Below the pieces are notes generated by a model. That model was given only the letters and a program-made list of their open reading frames with translations. It did no database searches and had not been told where the DNA came from. This document shows, in pieces, positions 34,856 to 43,458 of a stretch of DNA of 43,878 nt; within the stretch, counting starts at the first letter, position 1; each line of letters starts with the position of its first letter. The translations under genes and the position numbers were made by a program. This DNA is from an uncultured Lachnoanaerobaculum sp. (lineage in GTDB: Bacteria > Bacillota > Clostridia > Lachnospirales > Lachnospiraceae): the NCBI RefSeq assembly GCF_938015485.1, contig NZ_CALLVU010000113.1, forward strand, positions 1-43,878, written 5' to 3'.

Positions 34856-35559
34856 GAATTACGGATTATGTAGCAATTGACCTTGAGACTACGGGAGTGA
34901 GTGTTTCAAAGGATAAGATAATAGAAGTCGGACTTATAAAGGTGAAAGATTTTCATATTGTGGAGATGTTTTCCTGTATAATAAATCCGAATATGCCTGT
35001 GAGTGATGAAATTTTAAATCTAACCGGAATAGATGAAGATGAAATAAAGTCTGCAAAATATATACAGGATGTAATCGGAGAGATAGTGGAGTTTTGTGAG
35101 GGCTTTGATTTGCTGGGACACAATACCATATTTGATTACAGCTTTGTAAGAAAAGAAGCAAATAATGCAGGGCTTGATTTTGAAAAGAGAGGTATTGATA
35201 CATATAAGCTTTGTAAGAAAATATTACCTCCGGATGTAAAGAAAAATCTGACTGATGCCTGTGCTTATTTCGGAATAGAGAGAAAACATATGCACAGGGC
35301 ATTTTCAGATGCTTATTTTACACATATGCTGTATCAAAGTATACTGAGGTACTGCCCGGAGCTTGAATGTGACACCGAAATGATGAAAGTAAAGCTGAAA
35401 AAGTTTATTCCTATCAGAAAAAGAACAAAAGAGGACTTGCAGAAATTACTAAAGTGTCATAGAATTGTTTGCAAGGTAAATATCGACTTGCTTTCAGAGT
35501 CTGAAGCCAAGCGAATGATAGACAAAATTTTATCTCAAAAAGAAAAGAGGTTTATATGA
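34852..35559 (+). CDS. DnaQ-like 3'-5' exonuclease
   Basis: This DEDDh exonuclease has 235 residues when started at the ATG at 34852. A TTG at 34834 is also in frame but would overlap nth by 22 bases, while the ATG gives a neat ATGA coupling. Catalytic residues are D10 and E12 in A-I-D-L-E-T-T-G, the Asp of H-N-T-I-F-D-Y, and H/D in H-R-A-F-S-D-A. It resembles the exonuclease domain of PolC or stand-alone epsilon-like proteins, with an extra C-terminal helical region of about 65 residues. A proofreading or repair role is plausible beside nth. Confidence 0.85.
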   Translation: MRITDYVAIDLETTGVSVSKDKIIEVGLIKVKDFHIVEMFSCIINPNMPVSDEILNLTGIDEDEIKSAKYIQDVIGEIVEFCEGFDLLGHNTIFDYSFVRKEANNAGLDFEKRGIDTYKLCKKILPPDVKKNLTDACAYFGIERKHMHRAFSDAYFTHMLYQSILRYCPELECDTEMMKVKLKKFIPIRKRTKEDLQKLLKCHRIVCKVNIDLLSESEAKRMIDKILSQKEKRFI

Positions 35560-35654
35560 AGAATAATAAAAGGCGAATTGTTTCGATAGTAATAGTTGCA
35601 ATATTAGTTCTGGCAATGGTAGTTCCGGTAGTAGTTTCAGCATTGGTTAAGTGA
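35556..35654 (+). CDS. 32-residue hydrophobic membrane peptide
   Basis: This tiny ORF overlaps the exonuclease stop as ATGA, with AAGAGG at 35545-35550 five bases before its ATG. It encodes a basic start (M-K-N-N-K-R-R) and one hydrophobic helix (about 8-29), ending V-S-A-L-V-K. The shape matches small single-pass membrane proteins often missed in annotation; A-M-V-V-P-V-V-V-S-A could also be a signal peptide. Coding is supported by coupling and spacing, not by a known family. It sits 14 bases before the VanW gene. Confidence 0.6.
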   Translation: MKNNKRRIVSIVIVAILVLAMVVPVVVSALVK

Positions 35655-35668
35655 GAGGATGATGGGAA

Positions 35669-37354
35669 TTGAGAAAGAAAACAGGTAATATAGCGGTCGC
35701 AATTGCAGCATTTATGGCAGTTGCAGGCTTGGGAATAAGCAGTGGAGCAGGTAGAGTAGATGTATTGGCTGCAAATCCTCAGACAAAAGCTGAGAAAGCA
35801 AACAGTGACGATTCAAAAAAAGATGATAAGTCCGCTGACAAAAAGGCTACACAAAGTGGGGCATCAGAAGAAACCACAGCCGCACCTGAGACTACAGCCG
35901 AGGGAGAGAATAAGGATGAAGCAGGAAGCGCCGGAATACAGGCTGAGAAAAGACTTCCAAAGGGCTTCAGTATAGAAGGACTTGGAGAAAACATATCCAC
36001 ATTGGATGCGTTAAGTAACGCACTTAATTCATTGCAAGAGAAAGCGGATGCAAAAAAGTTTGTTTTGGATGTAAAGGGAGAAAAGCTTGAGAGCAGCTTT
36101 GCAGAGCTTGGAGCCAATATATCCAATAAAGAATTTATATTGTCGGAGGCTGAGAAGTTTACCACAGGAAATATGCTTGAGAGATTTGCAAAAAGCTCAG
36201 AGTTGCTTGAAAAACCTGAGAATATCACTCCCGATATAGAATTTAATGATGACGCGGTTAAGTCGTTTTTGAAAAATGCCAACAGGAAAAACCCCGATGC
36301 GCCTGTAGATGCGACTATAAAGAGGGTGAACGGTGCTTTTGAGATAACTCCTGAGAAGGAAGGCTATGCAATAGATGCCGACTCTACAGTGGAAAAGCTT
36401 AAAGATGCCGTTTTAAAGGATAAAGAAGAGACTATAGTGGCGGATGTTACCAAGCAAAAGCCGAGTGTTACGGCTGAGGAGCTTAGCAACATCAAGGATG
36501 TACTTGGAACATTTACCACAAACTATTCATCATCCACATCTGAGAGAGCCACAAATATTGCGGTAGGTACTGCAAAGATGGACGGCGTACTTTTGATGCC
36601 GGGTGAGACATTATCAGGATATGAAAGAATGCAGCCCTTTACTATAAATAACGGTTATAAGATGGCTAAGGCATACCAAAACGGTCTTGTAATAGACAGC
36701 GTAGGCGGTGGAGCCTGCCAGATAGCAACCACACTTTATCAGGCTGCTCTTAGAGCAGAGATAACTATTACAGAGAGAAAGAACCACTCTATGATTGTCG
36801 GATATGTACAACCGAGCGGGGATGCGGCAATAGCGGGAGATTATAAAGACATCAAAGTTACAAACAACAGAAAGACTCCTATATATGTGGAGGCTATAAC
36901 ATCCGGAAGAGATGTCACATTTACTATTTGGGGTAAAGAGGACAGACCGGCAGGAAGAACCATAGAGTTTGTATCTGAGGTACTCAGTGAGACTCCGAAG
37001 GGTAAGACATATATAGATGATAATTCCAAATCAAAGGGATATATAAAGAAGGAGTCTGACGGACATAAGGGAAGAGTTTCAAAGCTGTGGAAAATTGTAA
37101 AGGAAAACGGTGTTGAAGTAAGTAAAGACTTGATTTCAAGTGACACTTACAGAAAAGCGGATGATATATATATAAGAGGTACAAGAAGTACGGCGCCTGC
37201 CGCACCTGCACCTGTCGCGCCTGCACCGTCAGAGACACAGGCATCCGAGTCTGATAATTCAGGACCTGCAGATACTCAGGCACCGCCGGAGACACAGGCA
37301 CCTGATGTAAGTCAGGGACCGGCTTTCGATCCGAACCTGAATCCGGGACAGTAA
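35669..37354 (+). CDS. Secreted VanW-domain protein
   Basis: The 561-residue protein starts at TTG 35669 and has a signal peptide (about 1-35, likely cut near L-A-A-N). A Ser/Thr/Glu-rich tether follows (about 35-90), then a helical peptidoglycan-binding-like region (about 95-280). The VanW domain (about 285-420) has L-M-P-G-E-T-L-S-G-Y and G-G-G-A-C-Q-I-A-T-T-L-Y. A G5-like segment lies near 425-500, and the tail is Pro/Ala/Thr-rich. VanW proteins are common in Gram-positive envelopes and one occurs in VanB vancomycin-resistance clusters, but the domain alone does not confer resistance and no van genes are near. The cell-wall role is inferred. Confidence 0.9.
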   Translation: MRKKTGNIAVAIAAFMAVAGLGISSGAGRVDVLAANPQTKAEKANSDDSKKDDKSADKKATQSGASEETTAAPETTAEGENKDEAGSAGIQAEKRLPKGFSIEGLGENISTLDALSNALNSLQEKADAKKFVLDVKGEKLESSFAELGANISNKEFILSEAEKFTTGNMLERFAKSSELLEKPENITPDIEFNDDAVKSFLKNANRKNPDAPVDATIKRVNGAFEITPEKEGYAIDADSTVEKLKDAVLKDKEETIVADVTKQKPSVTAEELSNIKDVLGTFTTNYSSSTSERATNIAVGTAKMDGVLLMPGETLSGYERMQPFTINNGYKMAKAYQNGLVIDSVGGGACQIATTLYQAALRAEITITERKNHSMIVGYVQPSGDAAIAGDYKDIKVTNNRKTPIYVEAITSGRDVTFTIWGKEDRPAGRTIEFVSEVLSETPKGKTYIDDNSKSKGYIKKESDGHKGRVSKLWKIVKENGVEVSKDLISSDTYRKADDIYIRGTRSTAPAAPAPVAPAPSETQASESDNSGPADTQAPPETQAPDVSQGPAFDPNLNPGQ

Positions 37355-37956
37355 TGAAAAGATATATAATATTTTGCGGATATGCGGGACTTAAAGGTTC
37401 TCTGAAAATAATAGAGAGCCGATATGACGAACTTGTAGGATATTTTAATAAGATATATTTAGACAGTGTAGCCTGTCATATTCAATACAGAGGTTATTAT
37501 GGGAGATATTTATCTCCCATAAATAATGATAGACCTGATATTAAGCCTGTAGATATAAACAGTATATTTGCAGGCTTTAGAGGTAACATAGAAGATGTGA
37601 CGGAGGGCGGTATACTTGATACATTGTACAATTTTGCAAAGTCACATAGATGCGGATTTGAAATAGAGATGAAAAAAATACCTGCCGTTCAGATCTGTAT
37701 TGAGGTTTGTGAGTACTTCGGGCTTAATATATACAGACTTTTAACAGACGGAAAGCTTATAATGACCGACGATCCTATAGCTGATTGCAAGTACTTAAAA
37801 GATAACGGTATATCAGCAGAGATAATAGGTCATTTAAGCAAGGGACTTGATAAGGCGATAGTGGATAAAGAAGTCACGGAGTATGTCAACAGACCTACTG
37901 AAGATGAAATTTTTAAGGTGATAAAATATGAGAGAGAAGATATTATCGGTAATTGA
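37354..37956 (+). CDS. AIR-synthase-related C-terminal domain protein (HypE-like half)
   Basis: The 200-residue protein resembles the C-terminal half (AIRS_C) of HypE/PurM-type proteins: D-V-T-E-G-G-I-L-D-T-L near 85-95, the C-E-Y-F-G-L-N-I-Y-R-L-L segment and the I-I-G-H-L-S-K-G strand. The N-terminal ATP-binding AIRS half is missing, though the first 80 residues read as an intact separate region (K-R-Y-I-I-F-C-G-Y-A-G). No frameshift or nearby fragment explains this, so it appears to be a short natural variant. Its start overlaps the VanW stop by one base and its end overlaps the Lrp-type regulator by 29 bases. Function unknown. Confidence 0.65.
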   Translation: MKRYIIFCGYAGLKGSLKIIESRYDELVGYFNKIYLDSVACHIQYRGYYGRYLSPINNDRPDIKPVDINSIFAGFRGNIEDVTEGGILDTLYNFAKSHRCGFEIEMKKIPAVQICIEVCEYFGLNIYRLLTDGKLIMTDDPIADCKYLKDNGISAEIIGHLSKGLDKAIVDKEVTEYVNRPTEDEIFKVIKYEREDIIGN

Positions 37957-38410
37957 GAAAAACTCCAGAATTGATATTGAAGAACTGGCTATTTTGCTGG
38001 GTGAAGATGAGACAGCCATTGCAAATGAGATAGCGGATATGGAAAAAGAAGGTGTGATATGCGGTTATCACACACTTATAAACTGGGACAAAACAAATAA
38101 TGAGAAGGTGAATGCACTTATTGAGGTAAGAGTCACACCTCAAAAGGGAATGGGATTTGACAATATTGCAGAGAGAATCTATCAGTTTTCAGAGGTAAAT
38201 GCGGTATATTTGATGAGCGGTTCATTTGACTTTACCGTATTTATTGAGGGCAGAACAATGAGAGATGTGGCACAGTTTGTATCGGACAAGCTTGCACCTA
38301 TGGATTCCGTACTTTCTACAGCCACACATTTTGTGCTTAAGAAATATAAGGACCATGGAACCATACTGTCTGCAAAGAAAAAAGATGAGAGGCAACTTAT
38401 AACACCATGA
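37928..38410 (+). CDS. Lrp/AsnC-family transcription regulator
   Basis: This 160-residue DNA-binding protein has an N-terminal winged helix (about 1-50; I-E-E-L-A-I-L-L-G near 17-25, G-V-I-C-G-Y near 44-49) and a C-terminal RAM ligand-binding domain with V-Y-L-M-S-G-S-F-D-F-T-V. The ATG at 37928 lies inside the previous gene, with AAGGTG at 37914-37919 as ribosome binding site. The helix-turn-helix would be lost with any later start, so the 29-base overlap is real. Its stop overlaps the aminotransferase start (ATGA). Such proteins usually sense amino acids; control of the adjacent aminotransferase is a fair inference. Confidence 0.9.
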   Translation: MREKILSVIEKNSRIDIEELAILLGEDETAIANEIADMEKEGVICGYHTLINWDKTNNEKVNALIEVRVTPQKGMGFDNIAERIYQFSEVNAVYLMSGSFDFTVFIEGRTMRDVAQFVSDKLAPMDSVLSTATHFVLKKYKDHGTILSAKKKDERQLITP

Positions 38411-39564
38411 GAGATCCGTTATCAAATACAATAAAATCAATAAAGCCTTCGGGTATCAGAAAATTCTTCGACATAGTAAATACTATGGAAGATGCCATAT
38501 CACTCGGTGTAGGCGAGCCTGATTTTGAAACACCTTATTTTATCAGAGATGCAGGTATATATTCTCTTGAAAAGGGTAGGACATTCTACACATCAAACTC
38601 AGGTCTTATGGAGCTTAGAGAGGAGATAAGAAACTATCTTATAAGAAAACTCGGTGTGGAATATGACCCTAAGAGTGAAATGATTATCACTGTAGGCGGA
38701 AGTGAGGGCATCGATATTGCTCTGAGGGCAATGCTTGACAGAGATGATGAAGTACTGATACCGCAGCCTTCGTATGTATCATATGTACCTTGTACAATAC
38801 TTGCAGGCGGAAAGCCTGTAATAATAGAATTAAAGGCTGAAGACGGATTTAAGCTGAAGGCAAGTCAGATACTTGAAAAAGTAACCGATAAGACAAAGAT
38901 ACTTATACTGCCTTTCCCGAACAATCCTACAGGTTCGATATTAAATATGGACGAGCTTAGAGAGATTGCAAAGGTATGTATTGCAAAGGACTTATATGTA
39001 ATTTCCGATGAGATATACTGTGAGCTGACATATGAGGGTGAGCATGCTTCTATAGTACAGATAGAGGGTATGAAGGAGAGAACCGTTTTGATAAACGGTT
39101 TTTCAAAGTCATATGCGATGACAGGTTGGAGACTTGGATATGCTACAGGACCTAAGGAGATTATTTCACAGATGACCAAAATTCATCAGTATGCCATTAT
39201 GTGTGCACCTACCACAAGTCAGTATGCGGCTATAGAGGCACTTGCACATGGTGATTCCGATGTGGCAAGGATGAGAGAGTCATATAATCAAAGAAGAAGA
39301 TACCTGCTTCACAGATTTGATGAGCTTGGAATGACATGCTTTGAACCGCAGGGAGCATTCTATGTATTCCCAAGTATAAAAAGATTCGGGATGAGTTCGG
39401 AGGAGTTTGCGACAAGACTTCTTGAAGAGCAAAAGATTGCGATAGTACCGGGAACGGCTTTCGGTGAATGTGGCGAAGGCTATGTGAGAGTTTCATATGC
39501 ATATTCTATGGAAAGATTAAAGGAAGCACTTTCAAGGATTGAAAAGTTTGTGAGGAGCCTTTGA
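38407..39564 (+). CDS. PLP-dependent aminotransferase, class I/II
   Basis: This 385-residue fold-type I aminotransferase belongs to the aspartate/aromatic group. The cofactor lysine is K234 in N-G-F-S-K-S-Y-A-M-T-G-W-R-L-G-Y. Other visible family features are P-N-N-P-T-G near 171-176 and S-D-E-I-Y at 200-204. The substrate cannot be read from sequence; similar proteins act on aspartate, alanine or aromatic amino acids. The gene overlaps the Lrp-type regulator by four bases, so regulator and enzyme are translationally coupled. Confidence 0.93.
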   Translation: MRDPLSNTIKSIKPSGIRKFFDIVNTMEDAISLGVGEPDFETPYFIRDAGIYSLEKGRTFYTSNSGLMELREEIRNYLIRKLGVEYDPKSEMIITVGGSEGIDIALRAMLDRDDEVLIPQPSYVSYVPCTILAGGKPVIIELKAEDGFKLKASQILEKVTDKTKILILPFPNNPTGSILNMDELREIAKVCIAKDLYVISDEIYCELTYEGEHASIVQIEGMKERTVLINGFSKSYAMTGWRLGYATGPKEIISQMTKIHQYAIMCAPTTSQYAAIEALAHGDSDVARMRESYNQRRRYLLHRFDELGMTCFEPQGAFYVFPSIKRFGMSSEEFATRLLEEQKIAIVPGTAFGECGEGYVRVSYAYSMERLKEALSRIEKFVRSL

Positions 39565-40061
39565 TGAATATTGTATTACTTGAACCTGAGATACCCGACA
39601 ATACCGGAAATATCGGAAGAAGCTGTGTGGCGACGAATACAAGGTTACATCTGATAGAGCCTCTGGGCTTTAAAATAAATGAAAAACGAATCAAGAGAGC
39701 CGGTATGGACTACTGGGCAAAACTTGATGTCACCGTCTATTCAGATCTTGAGGATTTCTATGAGAAAAATCCGAAGGCAAGAGAGCATATGTATTTTGCC
39801 ACTACCAAGGCACATCATACATATAAGGATGTGGTATATGACAGTGATGAATATATAATGTTCGGCAAGGAGAGTGCGGGAATCCCTGAAGAAATACTTG
39901 CCGAGAATGAAGAAAACTGTATAAGGATACCTATGTGGGGAGATATAAGAAGCCTGAATTTATCAAATTCGGTAGCTATAATACTGTATGAGGCACTTTC
40001 ACAGCACGGCTTTGAAAAAATGCAACTTACAGGTGAACTGCATAGACTTACATACAAATAA
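39564..40061 (+). CDS. trmL: tRNA (cytidine/uridine-34 2'-O)-methyltransferase TrmL
   Basis: This SPOUT-fold methyltransferase modifies the wobble ribose of leucine tRNAs. The 165 residues contain P-D-N-T-G-N-I-G-R-S-C near the N-terminus and the trefoil-knot cofactor loop in F-G-K-E-S-A-G-I-P and L-N-L-S-N-S-V-A-I. I place the start at the ATG 39564, sharing one base with the aminotransferase stop, with AGGAG at 39553-39557, rather than the TTG at 39561. The gene ends inside the left arm of a bidirectional terminator. Confidence 0.94.
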   Translation: MNIVLLEPEIPDNTGNIGRSCVATNTRLHLIEPLGFKINEKRIKRAGMDYWAKLDVTVYSDLEDFYEKNPKAREHMYFATTKAHHTYKDVVYDSDEYIMFGKESAGIPEEILAENEENCIRIPMWGDIRSLNLSNSVAIILYEALSQHGFEKMQLTGELHRLTYK

Positions 40062-40098
40062 AAAATACTCCGAAACCAAGCGGCTTCGGAGTATTTTT
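40061..40098. terminator. Bidirectional terminator between convergent genes
   Basis: AAAAATACTCCGAA (40061-40074) and TTCGGAGTATTTTT (40085-40098) form a perfect 14-pair stem around a ten-base loop. With A on the left and T on the right, it works for trmL on the + strand and for the gene ending at 40106 on the - strand. Confidence 0.93.
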
Positions 40099-40105
40099 AA
40101 TACTG

Positions 40106-40885
40106 TTAGTGCTTCTCATACAGATAATCATCATTTTTCTTTGGCGGTTTTTCATTCAGGTTGCCCACGTCAAAGGTAGTCTCATCCGAGATATCGTTTT
40201 CATTGTTTTGTCTCTCATCAACCGGAATATCGTTTACCTCAGTTCCTTCGGCGGAAATAAGCTTGGTCTGATTGATTTCACTGTTGTTAAAGTCCACCGC
40301 ACCTTGATTTCCGGCAGTATCTGAAACATATGCCTTTATACCGTAGGTATCAAAATCAAAAGTGGCCCTGCCTTCGTCCTTATCAAGTTTTGTAGGCAAT
40401 ATCTTTTTGTCATTGCTGTCTATCGCATATATATTGTCATAGTCGATATCGGAATGTGTGTCCTCGAAGGTTATATTCAGTTCACCCTTTTTTACAAGCT
40501 GCGCAAATATGGTCGGAGCGGTCGAGTCTATCTTGTCAATCTTTTCATATATAGTCTGTGACATAGTATTAAGATTGGTTGCCACCACCTCCAAAGTACC
40601 GTTTTTTGTAGCTGTAGCCTCATATGTATTTCCGTTTTTTGTAAAGGAGAGCGGCTCATTGTCAAGCATCATAGTGAAACTTTTTAAAGGGAAAAAGCTT
40701 TTTTGTACCACCTTGATGTCAACAGTTTTTGAGTTCTCCACCGACTCTACAGAAACTTCAAACTTAGGCTGTGATGTAACTGCAAAAAATATGATTACAT
40801 TTACGAATATAAATGCTATTATATACTTGAGTTTTGAAAACCTCCTTTTTTTAGGTTTTTCATTTACATTGGTTTCATCTGCCAT
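40106..40885 (-). CDS. Membrane-anchored Ig-like protein, function unknown
   Basis: This is the only gene on the - strand. The 259-residue protein has a basic N-terminus (P-K-K-R-R-F-S-K-L-K), one membrane helix (about 23-40), then an extracellular region with Ig-like strands: E-V-S-V-E-S-V-E near 46-55, D-S-T-A-P-T near 122-127 and V-S-D-T-A-G-N-Q near 186-193. The tail after about 205 is acidic and Asn-rich. The D-T-A-G-N motif resembles the Ig-like repeats of the surface protein at 23582-25927. The start follows GTGAGGAT read on the - strand. The function is unknown and the protein is probably envelope-exposed. Confidence 0.75.
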   Translation of the reverse strand: MADETNVNEKPKKRRFSKLKYIIAFIFVNVIIFFAVTSQPKFEVSVESVENSKTVDIKVVQKSFFPLKSFTMMLDNEPLSFTKNGNTYEATATKNGTLEVVATNLNTMSQTIYEKIDKIDSTAPTIFAQLVKKGELNITFEDTHSDIDYDNIYAIDSNDKKILPTKLDKDEGRATFDFDTYGIKAYVSDTAGNQGAVDFNNSEINQTKLISAEGTEVNDIPVDERQNNENDISDETTFDVGNLNEKPPKKNDDYLYEKH

Positions 40886-40925
40886 AGATAATCCTCACTT
40901 TCACTTGTACAAGCAATCTTTGACT

Positions 40926-40954
40926 AGAATAGCAGACTTAAAATAAAACTTCAA
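40926..40954 (-). promoter_or_regulatory. Likely promoter of the minus-strand Ig-like gene
   Basis: Read on the - strand, TTGAAG (40949-40954) is followed after 17 bases by TATTCT (40926-40931), about 40 bases before the start codon at 40885. It lies in the 114-base divergent region shared with the HD hydrolase gene, whose own promoter I cannot place with confidence. Confidence 0.5.
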
Positions 40955-40999
40955 GTTAAAATTTGCATAATAGTAATATAAGAAAATAAAGGAGTTGTT

Positions 41000-41548
41000 A
41001 TGATAGAAAAAGCGGTGAAATTTGCTACAAAGGCACATAAAGGTCAGTTTAGAAAAGGAACTAAAATACCTTATATCACACACCCGCTTGAGGTATGTTC
41101 GATAGTATCACTGATGACAGACGATATAGATGTAAGATGTGCGGCGCTGCTTCATGATACCGTGGAGGATACGTCTGTGACTGTTGAAGATATTAGAGAG
41201 AATTTCGGCGAAAGAGTGGCAGCTCTTGTAAGTAAGGAATCGGAAGATAAGTCAAAGTCATGGATTGAGAGAAAGACACATACATTGGAGCATTTGAAAA
41301 AGGAATGTATTGAGATCAAAATGATAACCTTGGGAGACAAGCTGTCAAATATGAGAGCCTCCGCCAGAGATTTTTTGGCTTTTGGAGATGAATTTTTATT
41401 AAAGTTCAATGAAAAGGACAAGGTAAAGCAGGGTATGTACTATTTCGGCATACTGGATTCTATAGAAGAGTTGAAGAACTACGTGTTTTATAAGGAGTAT
41501 GAGAAACTCTGTAATTTTGTATTTGGAGATGTGAAAGAGAAGATATGA
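41000..41548 (+). CDS. HD-domain hydrolase, SpoT/Mesh1-like (ppGpp hydrolase family)
   Basis: The 182-residue protein has a metal-dependent HD fold like the hydrolase domain of RelA/SpoT without synthetase or regulatory domains. Metal ligands are H28 in I-T-H-P-L, H52-D53 in L-L-H-D-T-V-E-D and D113 in L-G-D-K-L-S-N-M. Small proteins of this kind can hydrolyse (p)ppGpp or NADPH, as Mesh1 does; the substrate here is not determined. The start is at 41000 behind AAGGAG (40989-40994). Its stop overlaps the NAD synthetase start (ATGA), and the pairing with nadE makes a nucleotide substrate attractive. Confidence 0.88.
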   Translation: MIEKAVKFATKAHKGQFRKGTKIPYITHPLEVCSIVSLMTDDIDVRCAALLHDTVEDTSVTVEDIRENFGERVAALVSKESEDKSKSWIERKTHTLEHLKKECIEIKMITLGDKLSNMRASARDFLAFGDEFLLKFNEKDKVKQGMYYFGILDSIEELKNYVFYKEYEKLCNFVFGDVKEKI

Positions 41549-43458
41549 GAGACGGTTTTGTAAGAGTTGCAAGTGTAACACCCGATATCAGAGTATGTGC
41601 TGTAACATACAATAAGGAAAATATAAAAAAGGCGATTGAAAAAGAGTGGGAAAATAAAAGTAAAATCATAGTGTTTCCCGAGCTTTGCCTTACAGGCTAT
41701 ACCTGCAATGACTTATTTTTTCAAGATATACTGATCAGTGAAGCAAAGAAAGCTTTAAAGGAGATTGTAGAGTTTACATCAGGTCATAAGTCTGTTGTAT
41801 TTATCGGCCTGCCGCTTGAGTTTAAGGGTAAGCTTTACAATGTTGTTGCGGCAATATCCGATGGTGTGCTTTTAGGTTTTATAAACAAGCTGAACTTGCC
41901 GAACTACGGCGAGTTCTACGAGGAGAGATACTTTAACAGAGGTTTTGAGGAGCCTGTATGGGTGGATTTTTTTGACAATGTGGTGCCTATGGGAGCAAAT
42001 ATACTCTTTGAGTGCACCAACTTTCAGGGGCTTACAATCGCAGGTGAAATCTGTGAGGACCTTTGGGTGGCCAATCCTCCAAGTGTATCTCATGCACTTG
42101 CAGGTGCAAATGTTATTATAAACGCTTCGGCATCAAACGATATAGTAGGTAAGAAGGCTTACAGAGATCTGCTGATAAGCAATCAGTCAAAGAAACTTGT
42201 ATGCGGCTATATCTATGCCAATGCAGGTGAGGGTGAGTCCACACAGGATCTTGTATTCGGAGGTCAGGACATTATTGCTGAAAACGGTAAGATATTGGCG
42301 GAAAGCAACAGATTCAAAAATGAGGCTGTGAGAATTGAGATAGATATCAACAGGTTGAATTTGGAGAGAAGAAAGCAGACTACTTTTAAGACCTGTGATG
42401 ATGAGGGGTATTTTAAGGCGGAGTTTGAGCTTGATATAGAAGAACTTGAACTTGAAAGAATCTTTGACCCTAAGCCTTTTGTACCGGACGATCCTACAAA
42501 GAGGAGTGAAAGATGTGAGGAAATACTTACAATACAGGCACTCGGACTGAAGAAGAGATTGGTTCACACAGGTATAAAAAATGTGGTACTCGGAATTTCG
42601 GGAGGTCTTGACTCCACGCTGGCGCTTTTGGTCTGTGTAAAGACATTTGAGATGTTGGGACTTGATAAGAGCGGAATAAAGGCTGTTACAATGCCCGGTT
42701 TCGGAACTACGGACAGGACATATAATAATGCCTGTGAACTTACAAAGAGCTTAGGTGCAAGTCTTGAAGAGATTTCCATTGTAGAGTCTATAAAGAGGCA
42801 TTTTATTGATATAAAGCATGATATAAATGTGAAGGATGTCACATATGAGAATGCACAGGCAAGAGAGAGAACTCAGATTTTGATGGATATTGCAAACAGG
42901 GATAACGGACTTGTGGTAGGAACCGGAGATTTGTCTGAACTGGTACTTGGTTGGGCTACATATAACGGCGACCATATGTCGATGTACGGCGTGAACGCTT
43001 CCATACCGAAGACATTGGTAAGACATCTGGTAAATTACTATGCCGATACTCTGAGCAATAAAAAGATTGCGGATATACTTTATGATATTTTGGATACACC
43101 TGTATCGCCTGAGCTTTTGCCGCCTGAAAACGGTGAGATAGCACAAAAGACCGAGGATTTGGTGGGACCTTATGAGCTACATGATTTCTTTTTATACAAT
43201 GTATTAAGATTCGGATTTATGCCGTCAAAGATATACAGAATGGCAAAAGCGGCATTTGATAAAGAGTATGATGATGAGGCTGTACTTAAGTGGCTTAAGG
43301 TGTTTTATAAGAGATTCTTTGCACAGCAGTTTAAGAGGTCAACTTTGCCTGACGGGCCTAAGGTGGGAAGTATAGCCGTATCTCCGAGAGGCGACTTAAG
43401 GATGCCGAGCGATGCAAGCAGATACCTTTGGGAGCAGGATTTGGAGAATATAAAATGA
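41545..43458 (+). CDS. nadE: Glutamine-dependent NAD+ synthetase
   Basis: This enzyme makes NAD+ from nicotinic acid adenine dinucleotide, ATP and glutamine. The 637 residues comprise an N-terminal nitrilase-type glutaminase with its catalytic triad E46 (F-P-E-L), K115 (I-N-K-L-N-L-P-N) and C170 (G-E-I-C-E-D-L-W). The C-terminal synthetase (about 325-637) has the PP-loop S350-G-G-L-D-S. Length and layout match the large bacterial type. It overlaps the HD hydrolase by four bases and the next gene by four bases. Confidence 0.96.
   Translation: MRDGFVRVASVTPDIRVCAVTYNKENIKKAIEKEWENKSKIIVFPELCLTGYTCNDLFFQDILISEAKKALKEIVEFTSGHKSVVFIGLPLEFKGKLYNVVAAISDGVLLGFINKLNLPNYGEFYEERYFNRGFEEPVWVDFFDNVVPMGANILFECTNFQGLTIAGEICEDLWVANPPSVSHALAGANVIINASASNDIVGKKAYRDLLISNQSKKLVCGYIYANAGEGESTQDLVFGGQDIIAENGKILAESNRFKNEAVRIEIDINRLNLERRKQTTFKTCDDEGYFKAEFELDIEELELERIFDPKPFVPDDPTKRSERCEEILTIQALGLKKRLVHTGIKNVVLGISGGLDSTLALLVCVKTFEMLGLDKSGIKAVTMPGFGTTDRTYNNACELTKSLGASLEEISIVESIKRHFIDIKHDINVKDVTYENAQARERTQILMDIANRDNGLVVGTGDLSELVLGWATYNGDHMSMYGVNASIPKTLVRHLVNYYADTLSNKKIADILYDILDTPVSPELLPPENGEIAQKTEDLVGPYELHDFFLYNVLRFGFMPSKIYRMAKAAFDKEYDDEAVLKWLKVFYKRFFAQQFKRSTLPDGPKVGSIAVSPRGDLRMPSDASRYLWEQDLENIK

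Noticed and set aside
35669..37354. VanW protein as evidence of a vancomycin-resistance cluster
   Set aside because: No vanA/B, vanH, vanX, vanR or vanS genes are nearby. VanW domains are common in Clostridia envelope proteins unrelated to resistance.
40458..40946. Open frame of 162 codons on the + strand opposite the Ig-like gene
   Set aside because: The - strand gene has a membrane anchor, Ig-like motifs, a ribosome binding site and a promoter, and it ends at a shared terminator. The + frame has none of these.
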